Below, one piece after another: positions 1-9,203 of a stretch of 64,000 nt of DNA. The notes below the pieces were generated by a model that saw nothing but the letters and a program-made list of their open reading frames with translations, was not told where the DNA came from and searched no databases. The stretch lies in contig NZ_JANQJQ010000041.1 of the NCBI RefSeq assembly GCF_028281565.1, forward strand, positions 173,065 to 237,064, read 5' to 3'. The translations under genes and the position numbers were made by a program. Within the stretch, counting starts at the first letter, position 1; every line of letters starts with the position of its first letter. Origin of the DNA: Seonamhaeicola sp. (GTDB taxonomy: Bacteria; Bacteroidota; Bacteroidia; Flavobacteriales; Flavobacteriaceae).

Positions 1-2
1 AA

Positions 3-2441
3 CATCAGGGTGCCTTTTATGAGTTCAAATACAATATTACCAAACTCTTAAAATTCGGAGCAGAGAACTTATTAGAGGTTAGAGTAGATAAAATGTCCTC
101 GAACAGATCCATTAATGCCGCAGAGCGAAACACAGACTTTTGGATTTTTGGAGGCATTTACCGCCCGGTATATTTAGAGGTTTTACCAAAGGAGCATATT
201 GAGCGAGTAGCTATTGATGCCAAAGCTAATGGCCAATTAACTACCGAAATATATACCCCTTCAAAGAAGGCGGCATCCGCACAAATAGTATTAGCAGATT
301 TAAAAGGGAATAAGGTTCAGGACTTAGATGCCAAAATTGATAAACAGGAAGGAAAACTGACCCTTTCTGCTAAAGCTGCTAATATAAAAACATGGACGGC
401 AGAAAAGCCCAATCTATACCAACTAAAAATTAACCTGCTGGATAAGAAGGGGAATAGCTTACATGAAATTTCTAAGCGTATTGGTTTCCGAACCGTTGAA
501 ATCCGTGAAAGTGACGGTATTTATGTCAACGACAAAAAAATCAAATTTAAAGGTGTTAACAGGCATAGTTTTCACCCGGAGTCGGGACGTACCACTTCCA
601 AAGCATTGAGTATTGAACATGTGAAAATGATGAAAGACATGAACATGAATGCCGTGAGAATGTCACATTATCCACCTGATGTGCATTTCCTGGACGTTTG
701 TGATTCCCTGGGCTTATTTGTTCTGGATGAGCTTTGTACCTGGCATGTGCCGTACCTTGATACGGATGTTGGGAAGAAACTTATTAAGGAACTCGTGGTG
801 CGTGATGTCAATCACCCTTCCATTCTAATATGGGACAACGGTAATGAAACCGGATGGAACCTGGAATTGGATGATGAATTTGCAAAATGGGACATTCAAA
901 AGCGGGAAGTCATTCACCCATGGAACTCATTCAAAAAAATGAATACCATGCATTATCCGGATTATTATATGTTCGCTTTTGATGCTCCCGTAAAGGATAA
1001 AATCTATTTTCCAACAGAATTTTTGCATGGATTATATGATGGTGGTCACGGCGCAGGACTGGATGACTACTGGAAGCAAATATGGAACATGCCTTTGGCT
1101 GCGGGAGGCTTTTTATGGGATTTCGCTGATGAAGGTGTTATTAGAACAGACAAAGGCGGCATTATTGATGTGGATGGCAACCATGCTCCGGACGGCATTG
1201 TAGGACCCTATGGCGAAAAAGAAGGAAGCTATTTTACCATTAAGGAAGTATGGTCGCCCATTTATATTGCAGACCGCTATATAAGGGATGATTTTTCAGG
1301 AGTGTTCCGGGTGGAAAATCGTTACCATTTCACCAATTTAAATGAGTGTAACATGACGGCCAAATGGGTTAATTTCCATGGGCCAAATGGAACAACCGAT
1401 ATTACAGTATTGTCTGAAAGTCAGGTGGAGTTGCCGGCCTTAGTACCTGGAGCAAAAGGAAACTTCAGTGTTAAGAAACCATCCAATTGGAAATTGGCCG
1501 ATGCCCTGTTTTTAACGGCAATAGATATTCACGGTATGGAAATCTTCACCTGGACATATCCAGTAAAAACGGCTAAGCAACTTAATAGTACGAATGTGAG
1601 TTATAGTGGTGATAGCAGTGTTCAGACGGTTACCACTGGAGATATCATAACCTTAAATGCCGGTGCCAATGAATATAAGTTTTCTGCCAAAACAGGCTTA
1701 TTAAAAGCCGTTACAAAAAACGGAACGCTGATTCCTTTAACGGAGGGGCCTGTATTTTTAGGAAATAAGACAGCCCTGGAATCAGTTCAGGTGAATACTT
1801 TGGATGATAAAGTTGAAATCACCGGTTTGTTCAAAAAAAGAAAAAAGTATCATGATTGGAAGGATAACAAGGAAATGACTCAGGATTTCTTTAAGTGGAC
1901 CGTATATCCCAATGGCTTACTTCATTTAAGAGCAGCACTGAGAAACCAGAAAATAGTAGAAGGTTATATGGGGATTACTTTCTCATTTCCCGAAGAAGAA
2001 GTTAAAGGAATGAAGTGGTTAGGCGATGGTCCGTATCGCGTATGGAGAAATCGTATGAAAGGCACCAAATTCCAGGTTTGGGAAAACGATTATAACAATA
2101 CCATAACAGGGGAATCCGGTTGGGTGTATCCCGAGTTTAAAGGGTTCTTTTCAAGTATCCATTGGGTGAAATTGCACGGTAAGAAAGATAATGGCTTTAC
2201 AGTCTACTGCCATTCAGATTTAACCTTTTTAAGAATGCTAACCCCTGACCAACCGGCGGAGCCTATGCGTGGGGCTACCGTAAAAGAATTTCCAAAGGGC
2301 GATATTTCATTTGTGAAAAATATTCCGGCTATGGGTACCAAATTTATGCCGGCTACCTCGTCGGGCCCACAAGGAAGCTCAAAGAACTATTTTGGAAATG
2401 TTGATGAGCCTATTGTGATTGAATTAACTTTTGAATTTTAG
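3..2441 (+). CDS. GH2 beta-galactosidase-type glycosidase, 5'-truncated by window edge
   Basis: A glycoside hydrolase family 2 enzyme that should remove a non-reducing beta-linked sugar, probably D-galactose, from galactan oligosaccharides. The reading frame is open from base 3, so the true start lies outside the window; an internal Met at 93 is not the start because conserved sugar-binding-domain sequence precedes it. Seen in order: end of the N-terminal jelly-roll, an immunoglobulin-like domain, then the TIM barrel with the acid/base Glu in NGNETGW (about residue 282 of the fragment) and the likely nucleophile Glu in PTEFLHG (about 339), then C-terminal beta-domains. GH2 enzymes occur with GH16, GH29 and GH117 in agar and porphyran loci, which fits the next genes. 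Substrate specificity is inferred from context; beta-glucuronidase-type activity is not excluded. Confidence 0.85.
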   Translation, partial: HQGAFYEFKYNITKLLKFGAENLLEVRVDKMSSNRSINAAERNTDFWIFGGIYRPVYLEVLPKEHIERVAIDAKANGQLTTEIYTPSKKAASAQIVLADLKGNKVQDLDAKIDKQEGKLTLSAKAANIKTWTAEKPNLYQLKINLLDKKGNSLHEISKRIGFRTVEIRESDGIYVNDKKIKFKGVNRHSFHPESGRTTSKALSIEHVKMMKDMNMNAVRMSHYPPDVHFLDVCDSLGLFVLDELCTWHVPYLDTDVGKKLIKELVVRDVNHPSILIWDNGNETGWNLELDDEFAKWDIQKREVIHPWNSFKKMNTMHYPDYYMFAFDAPVKDKIYFPTEFLHGLYDGGHGAGLDDYWKQIWNMPLAAGGFLWDFADEGVIRTDKGGIIDVDGNHAPDGIVGPYGEKEGSYFTIKEVWSPIYIADRYIRDDFSGVFRVENRYHFTNLNECNMTAKWVNFHGPNGTTDITVLSESQVELPALVPGAKGNFSVKKPSNWKLADALFLTAIDIHGMEIFTWTYPVKTAKQLNSTNVSYSGDSSVQTVTTGDIITLNAGANEYKFSAKTGLLKAVTKNGTLIPLTEGPVFLGNKTALESVQVNTLDDKVEITGLFKKRKKYHDWKDNKEMTQDFFKWTVYPNGLLHLRAALRNQKIVEGYMGITFSFPEEEVKGMKWLGDGPYRVWRNRMKGTKFQVWENDYNNTITGESGWVYPEFKGFFSSIHWVKLHGKKDNGFTVYCHSDLTFLRMLTPDQPAEPMRGATVKEFPKGDISFVKNIPAMGTKFMPATSSGPQGSSKNYFGNVDEPIVIELTFEF

Positions 2442-2447
2442 TAAGTC

Positions 2448-2501
2448 TCTCGCAAAGACGCAAAGAAGAAATAAGTTTTGTGACTTAGCGTCTTAGCGAG
2501 A
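2448..2501. repeat. Palindromic intergenic repeat (REP-like hairpin)
   Basis: Two 18-nt arms, TCTCGCAAAGACGCAAAG and CTTAGCGTCTTAGCGAGA, form an imperfect inverted repeat just after the GH2 stop codon. A related half-copy lies near 14645. It could act as a processing or termination hairpin between the GH2 and GH117 genes; no T-tract follows, so a classical terminator is unlikely. Confidence 0.7.
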
Positions 2502-2544
2502 AAAATAGAACGAGTATTAACAGCTTAAATAAAGATCTTTATAC

Positions 2545-3861
2545 ATGAAAAAAATTCTATACATCTTAAGTGTGTGCATAATTTTACTATCATGCCAACA
2601 AAAAGTAACACCGGAACAAAAAGAAAAAGAAAGTACTGAAGAAACCGCTAATGAAGAGTTTCCATTTTTTGTTCCTTCTGAAAAGCCAGACCGTCCGTTG
2701 AGCGCTGCCGTAGTGCGTAACTATGACGCTTACGAGAGTTTACGTCCGGAGCAAACCGAACTGTACACCCAATTTAAATATACCAAACTAAAGGGCTTTG
2801 ATTACAATGGGGGTGATGGTACAATTACCCGACGCGACCCGTCAAAAGTCATTTATGAAAACGGAAAATACTATGTATGGTATACCGGTCGTAAAAGTCC
2901 TATAAAGCCTGTTGGGATGTCCCGGGCCAAAGAAGCTACGGACGTTATCCCCTCATCAGATTGGGATTTAGCCGATATCTGGTACGCCACATCAGAAGAT
3001 GGTTTTACATGGGAAGAGCAGGGGATCGCCGTACCCCGTCCACCAAAACCACAACCGGGCTGGCGTTCGGTTACAACCACAGATATCTTAAAGTGGAAAG
3101 GTAAATACTATCTATACTTCCAGGCCTTTATGGAGGCCAGTGGATTACGCGGTGATTTTTGTCCGGTTTCAGTGGCTTATGCCGATTCTCCTGACGGCCC
3201 CTGGACACATACCAGAAAAGTCGTTTTGCCTAATGGGCCGGAAGGATCCTGGGACCAATACTCCATTCATGATCCCTATCCCTTGGTACATGATGGGAAA
3301 ATCTATCTGTATTATAAAGGCGACTTCGACAAGCGTCCGGAGTTAAAACCATCAAAAATTAGAATGCAGGGATTAGCTATTGCCGAAGACCCGCTGGGGC
3401 CATTTGAAAAGCATCCGTTAAACCCAGTTATCAATTCAGGCCATGAAACCACCTTGTTCCCTTTTAGAGAAGGGGTGGCGGCTATTGTACAACGGGATGG
3501 TCAGGAACACAATACCATTCAATATGCCAAAGACTGGGTGAATTTTGAAATTGCTTCCATCACCGAATTGATGCCATTAGCAGCAGGGCCTTATGTGCCG
3601 GATGCGTTTACAGATACCAAAGACGGCAGAGGGATCACCTGGGGGATATCGCATTTTATCAATGCCGATGGCAATTGGAACCATACGGTATTAACGCGCT
3701 TTGATTGTGACTTAAGCCTGGATGTCCATGATGATAATATGAAAAAACATTACTATACCTATCCTCAGGATTTTTACTATACGGAACACGGTTTGAGTGC
3801 GAAGCAAAAGGAACGTATAAAAAAAGAAAACCAAAGATTAAAAGAGCAATCAACAAACTAA
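2545..3861 (+). CDS. GH117 3,6-anhydro-alpha-L-galactosidase (neoagarobiose hydrolase type), lipoprotein
   Basis: Predicted exo-enzyme that removes 3,6-anhydro-L-galactose from the non-reducing end of neoagaro-oligosaccharides, the last depolymerising step for agar. A short signal peptide ends in the lipobox LLSC with Cys17, so it is a lipoprotein. The rest is a five-bladed propeller with GH117-typical motifs: DPSKVIYENGKYYVWYTG, DIWYATSEDG, a SPDGPW turn, SIHDPYPLVHDGK, and the GHETTLFPF segment whose His matches the family's conserved catalytic histidine. Length (438 aa) is slightly above the usual family size because of the lipoprotein linker. It sits 27 nt before a GH29 gene, probably one operon. 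GH43-like specificity is the main alternative. Confidence 0.85.
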   Translation: MKKILYILSVCIILLSCQQKVTPEQKEKESTEETANEEFPFFVPSEKPDRPLSAAVVRNYDAYESLRPEQTELYTQFKYTKLKGFDYNGGDGTITRRDPSKVIYENGKYYVWYTGRKSPIKPVGMSRAKEATDVIPSSDWDLADIWYATSEDGFTWEEQGIAVPRPPKPQPGWRSVTTTDILKWKGKYYLYFQAFMEASGLRGDFCPVSVAYADSPDGPWTHTRKVVLPNGPEGSWDQYSIHDPYPLVHDGKIYLYYKGDFDKRPELKPSKIRMQGLAIAEDPLGPFEKHPLNPVINSGHETTLFPFREGVAAIVQRDGQEHNTIQYAKDWVNFEIASITELMPLAAGPYVPDAFTDTKDGRGITWGISHFINADGNWNHTVLTRFDCDLSLDVHDDNMKKHYYTYPQDFYYTEHGLSAKQKERIKKENQRLKEQSTN

Positions 3862-3888
3862 AAACTTACAATGTAAACGGCATTTAAT

Positions 3889-5412
3889 ATGAAACTAACT
3901 AAATTATTTATGGTTGTACTATTGGTAAGTTCTGCGGCTTGCAAACAAGAGGTAAAAAAAACGGAAACTGTAGCCTTTAAATACGAACCTAATTTTGAAT
4001 CCCTTTCAATAAAGGAAGCGGCTCCGGAGTGGTTTGCCGATGCCAAATTGGGGATGTATTTCCACTGGGGTCCTTATAGTGTGCCGGCCTATGGCAGTGC
4101 CTGGTACCCATGCAATATGTATATAAAAGCAAGTGATGTCAACAAGTTTCATGAAAAGAACTATGGGCCTATTGAAGAATTTGGATACGAAGATTTTATC
4201 CCTATGTTTACAGCAGAGCATTTTGATGCCGAAGATTGGGCAGACCTCTTTGAAATGACGGGAGCTAAATTTGCCGGGCCCGTGGCTCAGCATCACGATG
4301 GATTCGCTATGTGGGATAGTGAAATTAATCCTTGGAATGCCGGTGATATGGGGCCTAAAAGAGATATTGTAGGTGAGTTATTCGAATCTCTTAAAAAACG
4401 AAACATCAAAACATTGGCGACCTTCCATCATGCCAGAAACGGACAGCGTAACGCTAAGGTTCCGGAGCGTTGGGGAAGAAATGGTTTTAATAGTCACTAC
4501 CCTTACCATCCGGATTTACCAACGGCTACTACCGACCCTAAGCTTCGTAAGTTATTCGGAAACTGGGAAAAGATTGAGGATTTTAACCAATATTGGTATG
4601 ACCAGGCTGTGGAGGTTGTAGATAAGTACAATCCCGATATTCTGTGGTACGATTCCTGGCTAAATATGATTCCGGAACAAAAGATAAACGAGATGGTGGC
4701 TTATCATTTTAATAGTGGGCTTAAGCATGATAAAGAGGTTGTGGTCTGTAGTAAACATCAGGATATCCCTTTAGAATATGGCATTGACGACCTTGAACAG
4801 GGCGGACGTAGGGACATTTATCCCTTGCCCTGGATGACTGATATCACCTTAAGTGATAAACGCTGGATGTACGTGGAGGGTGAAAAATACAAGGATGCGG
4901 CCCTGGTGGTAAGGAACATGATCGACGTTTGGAGTAAAAACGGCACCGTTTTATTAAACATATCCCCACGAGCCGACGGTGTCATCAATCAGGAACAGAG
5001 GGACATTTTAAAGGAAATAGGAGCCTGGATGAAAGTGCATGGCGAAGCCGTTTATGGGACGCGTCCGTTTAAAATTTTCGGATATGGTACCGCTAATGCC
5101 TCCGATGCTTCCCATGACGGGCAATCGGCTAAGGTAAAATACACGGCTTCAGACGTACGTTATACCGTCGCAAAAGACAAAAAATCCATGTATGTTTTCT
5201 TTTTGGGAGTTCCTAAGGGTGGAAAGCAAATAAAAATGAGAGCGATTGGTGGGCTTCATAGAAACCTGCCACCATCACCTATAAAGGATATTAAGTTGAT
5301 AGGCTCCGACGCTAAGGTAGCATGGGAGCTTACCACGCAAACCTTGCTCATTAAATTCCCGGAAGTGGAGTATAACCCTATCGCTACGGTTTTAAAATTG
5401 GAGTTAGAATAG
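3889..5412 (+). CDS. GH29 alpha-L-fucosidase/alpha-L-galactosidase, lipoprotein
   Basis: First of three GH29 enzymes in the window. The signal peptide ends with Cys18 in the lipobox SAAC. Family signatures include KLGMYFHWGPYSVPA near the N-terminus, HHDGFAMWDSE, and the nucleophile Asp255 in ILWYDSWL. A C-terminal beta-sandwich follows the barrel. GH29 enzymes retain configuration and release L-fucose; some marine and gut members take L-galactose from desulfated porphyran, which suits the neighbouring GH16, GH117 and GH2 genes better than fucose. It clearly differs from the two GH29 copies at 41.2 and 43.2 kb in the loop after the HH pair, so different linkage or sulfation preferences are likely. 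Confidence 0.88.
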   Translation: MKLTKLFMVVLLVSSAACKQEVKKTETVAFKYEPNFESLSIKEAAPEWFADAKLGMYFHWGPYSVPAYGSAWYPCNMYIKASDVNKFHEKNYGPIEEFGYEDFIPMFTAEHFDAEDWADLFEMTGAKFAGPVAQHHDGFAMWDSEINPWNAGDMGPKRDIVGELFESLKKRNIKTLATFHHARNGQRNAKVPERWGRNGFNSHYPYHPDLPTATTDPKLRKLFGNWEKIEDFNQYWYDQAVEVVDKYNPDILWYDSWLNMIPEQKINEMVAYHFNSGLKHDKEVVVCSKHQDIPLEYGIDDLEQGGRRDIYPLPWMTDITLSDKRWMYVEGEKYKDAALVVRNMIDVWSKNGTVLLNISPRADGVINQEQRDILKEIGAWMKVHGEAVYGTRPFKIFGYGTANASDASHDGQSAKVKYTASDVRYTVAKDKKSMYVFFLGVPKGGKQIKMRAIGGLHRNLPPSPIKDIKLIGSDAKVAWELTTQTLLIKFPEVEYNPIATVLKLELE

Positions 5413-5506
5413 TAGCGGATTTTTTTTATACAATCCTTAGACAAAACACATTTGTTCCATCAAGAAACACATATGTAGTTTAGTCTCGTTTTAGGAATAG
5501 ATACCT

Positions 5507-5650
5507 TTGAGACTGTCTAAAAAGTATGACCTTGTCACACTGAGCGCAGTCGAAGTGCATTGCAGGTTCTAATGACACCTGATAATTAATTAGGTAAGAT
5601 TCTGAAACGAGTTCAGAATGACAGAACAAAGTGCTTTTAGACAGTCTCAA
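5507..5650. mobile_element. 144-bp MITE-like element with perfect 16-bp terminal inverted repeats
   Basis: The ends are TTGAGACTGTCTAAAA (5507-5522) and its exact complement TTTTAGACAGTCTCAA (5635-5650). Inside lies the repeat TCACACTGAGCGCAGTCGAA, also found at 39071, opposed to GAGTTCAGAATGACA. It has no coding capacity of its own. It sits between the GH29 and GH16 genes and may separate their transcription. No target-site duplication is obvious by eye. Confidence 0.7.
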
Positions 5651-5701
5651 TTATTTTATGCGTATCAAATTAAAACTCTAATAATACTTTTAATACGAAT
5701 C

Positions 5702-6574
5702 ATGAAAACATTTAAACAACTTTCAATTATAGTTTTGCTTCTAACGGTTGGCGTAACCTATGCTCAGGATGCCCCTTATTTCTCTGATGGCGAAGATCCC
5801 AAACCAGCAGGTAAAAGTTGGAAGCTGATAAAAGGTATGTCTGATGAATTCAACGGCAAAAAGGTAAATGAAAAGAAATGGCAAATTTCTGGCCAGGGGT
5901 GGATCGGAAGAGCTCCGGGCTTGTTTTTGGCGGACAATATTAAAGTAGAGGGTGGTAACCTACAGATTACCTCAACTAAATTACCGAAACCAGTAGTGAA
6001 ACAAGGCAAGACCTTTACGCATGGCGGTGGTTATGTGGGATCCTGGAAAGGTATGACCTATGGATATTATGAATGTAGAATGAAAGCCAATAAAACCTTT
6101 ATGTCGTCTACCTTTTGGCTTATAAATGACCGAAATGAAACCACTGGTTGCGATAAAAGAACCACCGAGTTGGATATACAGGAATGTGTAGGGCAGATGT
6201 CGGGCGATCAGGAGTTTATCAAAAAAATGTTGAATCATATGAATTCCAATACCCATAGTCGCGGTATTAAAGAAGGGTGTGATATACCTGCTGGTTCATT
6301 AGGAGCTAAGGCACCGTTAGGAGGATTGGCATCAGATGACTATCACGTCTATGGCGTATGGTGGAAAAGTAAGGATGAGGTATTATTCTTCTTAGACGGT
6401 AAATTCCAATCTAAAGTAAAACCTAAAGCGGACTTTAGTATCCCAATGCATTTAAGAATGGTTGTTGAAACTTATAATTGGAATCCGGTTCCGGCTGATG
6501 GCGGGATGACCGGCTCAAAGGAAGATAGAACAACGTTATACGATTGGGTGCGTTCCTGGAAGTTGGTGAACTAA
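5702..6574 (+). CDS. GH16 endo-galactanase (beta-agarase/beta-porphyranase type), secreted
   Basis: An endo-acting, retaining GH16 enzyme of the marine galactanase type. The start at 5702 is chosen because it gives a clean signal peptide ending TYAQ; the longer open frame from 5618 lies in the MITE-like repeat. The single catalytic domain carries the family motif ELDIQE with nucleophile Glu156, Asp158 and acid/base Glu161. Conserved features shared with the second GH16 at 46636 include MSDEFNG, WIGRAP, GYYECRMK and EDRTTLYDWVR. It has no carbohydrate-binding module, so it probably acts on soluble chains or oligosaccharides. Whether it cuts agar, porphyran or carrageenan cannot be settled here; the GH117 and GH29 neighbours favour agar or porphyran. 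Confidence 0.85.
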   Translation: MKTFKQLSIIVLLLTVGVTYAQDAPYFSDGEDPKPAGKSWKLIKGMSDEFNGKKVNEKKWQISGQGWIGRAPGLFLADNIKVEGGNLQITSTKLPKPVVKQGKTFTHGGGYVGSWKGMTYGYYECRMKANKTFMSSTFWLINDRNETTGCDKRTTELDIQECVGQMSGDQEFIKKMLNHMNSNTHSRGIKEGCDIPAGSLGAKAPLGGLASDDYHVYGVWWKSKDEVLFFLDGKFQSKVKPKADFSIPMHLRMVVETYNWNPVPADGGMTGSKEDRTTLYDWVRSWKLVN

Positions 6575-6597
6575 TAACTTAATATAGAATTGATTTT

Positions 6598-6632
6598 AAG
6601 GCTATCTGATTTTAGATAGCCTTTTCTTTTTC
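6598..6632 (+). terminator. Rho-independent terminator after GH16
   Basis: A perfect 10-bp stem, AAGGCTATCT and AGATAGCCTT, with a six-base loop and a T-rich tail. It closes the left galactan operon and marks the boundary to the alginate locus. Confidence 0.85.
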
Positions 6633-6666
6633 AATAAGTGATGCTTCCGACTTTAGTGTTAAAAGT

Positions 6667-6697
6667 TTTGGTCATTCCAAAATAATATGTATTTTTG
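6667..6697 (+). promoter_or_regulatory. Bacteroidota-type promoter of the first PL6 operon
   Basis: TTTG at 6667-6670, exactly 19 bases, then TATTTTTG at 6690-6697. This matches the -33/-7 form TTTG-N19-TAnnTTTG. The last bases of the -7 box are also the first bases of the GntR operator. Confidence 0.8.
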
Positions 6698-6731
6698 GAA
6701 AACCAAATTGGTTAACCAGATTGGTTTTCCA
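6696..6731. promoter_or_regulatory. Triple GntR/FadR-type operator, first PL6 operon
   Basis: Three 10-bp half-palindromes spaced by 3 bp: TGGAAAACCA, TGGTTAACCA and TGGTTTTCCA. The whole 36 bp is itself a near-perfect palindrome centred on GGTTAACC. It covers the end of the -7 box and the likely transcription start, which implies repression. The same architecture occurs upstream of susC. Confidence 0.8.
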
Positions 6732-6811
6732 GAAGTAAATGACCTGTCATAGTCCTTTTAAGGAATGATTAATAGTTGTGTTGATAGTTTTTTGAATTGT
6801 TGTTTAGTTGT

Positions 6812-6845
6812 AAAAGAAAGTCTTTGTTCGTAAAGGCTTTCTTTT
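6812..6845 (+). promoter_or_regulatory. Leader hairpin ahead of first PL6 gene (possible attenuator)
   Basis: Arms AAAAGAAAGTCTTT and AAAGGCTTTCTTTT form a 14-bp stem with one G:T pair and loop GTTCGT. It lies inside the 5' leader, 33 bases before the start codon. It could be an attenuator, a stability element, or a relic terminator. Confidence 0.5.
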
Positions 6846-6878
6846 ATTCATTATCTTAAATTAATTTTAAAAACCCTT

Positions 6879-9191
6879 ATGAGATCCTTTTTCCTGTTTT
6901 TTTTATTGTGTTTTGGCTTCCTGTCGTGTAATAACAACGCGCCAGAATCTAAAATAATGGTTGATACTATGGATGCGCTGAACGAAGCCATTAAAAATGC
7001 TAAACCTGGAGATGATATCGTCATGGCCAATGGCGTTTGGAAAGATGTGCAAATTAAATTTACAGGCGAAGGGACTGAAAGTGATCCCATTACTATACAA
7101 GCAGAAACACCGGGACAAGTGTTTATTGAAGGGATCTCTGACCTTAAATTCGGAGGGAAGTATTTAGTTGTAGACGGATTACATTTCAGACAGGGCTATT
7201 CACCAGGTGAAGCTGTTGTAACTTTCAGAATAGACAAAGAAACCATAGGAAATCATTGTACATTCACTAATAGTGTTATTGAAGATTTTAATAAAATGAC
7301 ACGAGATGATGCCGACCGATGGATCCAATTCTGGGGAAGGCATAATACACTAAGCAATTGCTATATCACAGGGAAAACAAATCGAGGCCCCACTATCAGG
7401 GTTGATTTAAAAGGGAATGAGCATATCAATAATTACCACCAAATTATAAATAATCATTTTGGGCCAAGACCGCCAAAAGGAGGGGCCAGTGGAGAAACCA
7501 TTCAAATTGGGGATAGTTACTCGTCCATGTCGCCCAGTTATACCATGGTGGCTAATAATCTATTCGAAGAATGTAACGGCGAGGTGGAGGTCATTTCCAG
7601 TAAAACCAATTTTAATGAGTTCAGAAATAATGTATTTTATAAAAGCGAAGGATCTCTGGTAACCAGGCATGGTAACTACTGCATTATTGACGGCAACTAT
7701 TTTATAGGGGATGGCGAAAATGAAAATATTGGAGGTATCCGAATTATTAATACCGGGCATTGGGTTACCAATAATTATTTCTACAACTTAAAAGGCAAGA
7801 GTTTCAGAAGCCCGTTAGCGGTTATGAATGGTATTCCAAAATCACCGTTAAACCGCTATAACCAGGTAACCGATGTGGTTGTTGCTTATAACACTTATGT
7901 GAACTGTGATTCGCCATGGCAATTTGGAGTGGGGCAAAATTTAGCGCAAAAGGATGTATTGCCGCCTTCAGAAATTCGTTCCGCAAGGCCTCTAAGAACT
8001 ATCGTAGCCAATAATGTACTTTATAATGAAACAGGAGATGAGTCGCCCATTGTAGAACATGATAAGGCAGATGGTGTCACATTTAAAAATAATGCAATTA
8101 ACAATCAGGGCGTTTCATATAAGGATTATGATGGAGGACTTAAAAGCCTGGATTTTAAGTTAAAAGAAATTGGAGCCCATATTTTAGTGCCATCATCAAG
8201 TTTAGACATAAAGCCTTTTAAAGGCTTTGAGTTTGAAACCATATCAAAAGACCTTTTTGGTAATTCAAGGAGCTCAAAAAATAGCATTGGTGCCGTGGTA
8301 AACACCAATGCTAGTGCCCCTTCATTTTTAGATAAATCCAAATATGGACCCAATTGGTATTCCAATGAGATTGAAGTCAGAGAACCAAAAACTATCGAAG
8401 TAGCTCCCGGAGACAACTTTCAATTGAAAATAGATGAAGCCGAAAATGGCGATATTATCGCTTTAGATTTAGGGCTATACCATGTTGAAGAACCCATAAT
8501 AATAAACAAGCCCTTAACAATTAAAACTGTAGGTGACGGAAAAGTTCATATTGAGTTTTCCGGAGGAGCTAACACACCTTTGTTCCAATTACAACCAAAA
8601 GGATTTCTAAAATTAGAAGGTGTTATTTTAAAAGGGAATGGAACACAGCATGCTTTTGCAACTTTAAAAGAAAACATGTATACGCATTTTGGGTTATCTG
8701 TTTCAAATTGTGAAATAAGGGATTTTAATTTCGCATTAAAGGTGTATAAACAATCCTTTGCGGAGCGCATCACTTTTAAAAACACAGCTGTTTCTAACTG
8801 TGAAAATGGATTAGAACTGTCAGAAGAAACCAATGACAAAGGGGATTATAATACAGAATATTTAACCGTTAGCAATTGTCAATTTACAAATGTAAAACAG
8901 AACGTTATCGATTACTACAGAGGTGGTTATGACGAGTCTACTATAGGAGGAAATCTTATCCTTAACAACAGTATATTTACAAACTGTGGATCTAAAGAAC
9001 AAAACGGTATTTTAATTAATACAAGAGGTATTGTGAATGTAGATATTTCAAATAATACCTTTAAAAACAATCCTGTAAAACTAGTGGCTTTGTTGTGGGG
9101 CGCTAAAAACAATTCACATACAAATAACGCTATTTCTAACTCCGGAAAAATTGTGGTGGAACAGAATTTAAAACAGACCTTAATGTATTAA
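6879..9191 (+). CDS. PL6 alginate lyase, two-domain lipoprotein
   Basis: A family 6 polysaccharide lyase (chondroitinase-B fold) cleaving alginate by beta-elimination. The signal peptide ends with Cys17 in FLSC. It contains two parallel beta-helix domains, about residues 25-480 and 500-770, as in the AlyGC type. Catalytic Lys242 (in ISSKT) and Arg263 (in TRHGN) are 21 residues apart, the spacing known from AlyGC. The N-terminal repeat region has the typical DALNEAIKNAKPGDDIVMANG start. First gene of a GntR-controlled operon and 12 bp before the next gene. A paralogue follows at 14898. Family knowledge says two-domain PL6 enzymes are often exolytic and prefer guluronate; specificity here is not proven. 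Confidence 0.9.
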   Translation: MRSFFLFFLLCFGFLSCNNNAPESKIMVDTMDALNEAIKNAKPGDDIVMANGVWKDVQIKFTGEGTESDPITIQAETPGQVFIEGISDLKFGGKYLVVDGLHFRQGYSPGEAVVTFRIDKETIGNHCTFTNSVIEDFNKMTRDDADRWIQFWGRHNTLSNCYITGKTNRGPTIRVDLKGNEHINNYHQIINNHFGPRPPKGGASGETIQIGDSYSSMSPSYTMVANNLFEECNGEVEVISSKTNFNEFRNNVFYKSEGSLVTRHGNYCIIDGNYFIGDGENENIGGIRIINTGHWVTNNYFYNLKGKSFRSPLAVMNGIPKSPLNRYNQVTDVVVAYNTYVNCDSPWQFGVGQNLAQKDVLPPSEIRSARPLRTIVANNVLYNETGDESPIVEHDKADGVTFKNNAINNQGVSYKDYDGGLKSLDFKLKEIGAHILVPSSSLDIKPFKGFEFETISKDLFGNSRSSKNSIGAVVNTNASAPSFLDKSKYGPNWYSNEIEVREPKTIEVAPGDNFQLKIDEAENGDIIALDLGLYHVEEPIIINKPLTIKTVGDGKVHIEFSGGANTPLFQLQPKGFLKLEGVILKGNGTQHAFATLKENMYTHFGLSVSNCEIRDFNFALKVYKQSFAERITFKNTAVSNCENGLELSEETNDKGDYNTEYLTVSNCQFTNVKQNVIDYYRGGYDESTIGGNLILNNSIFTNCGSKEQNGILINTRGIVNVDISNNTFKNNPVKLVALLWGAKNNSHTNNAISNSGKIVVEQNLKQTLMY

Positions 9192-9203
9192 GATATCTTG
9201 TTT

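Noticed and set aside
2545..3861. GH43 or GH32 assignment of the propeller enzyme
   Set aside because: The DPSKV, DIWYATSEDG and GHETTLFPF motifs fit GH117 better and the GH16/GH29 context agrees.
5618..5701. Longer N-terminal frame of the first GH16 gene
   Set aside because: It runs through the MITE-like repeat and would place 28 residues before a perfect signal peptide.
6903..7118. Opposite-strand open frames under the PL6, PL17 and sulfatase genes
   Set aside because: They are shadows of long conserved genes with no start signals or recognisable products.
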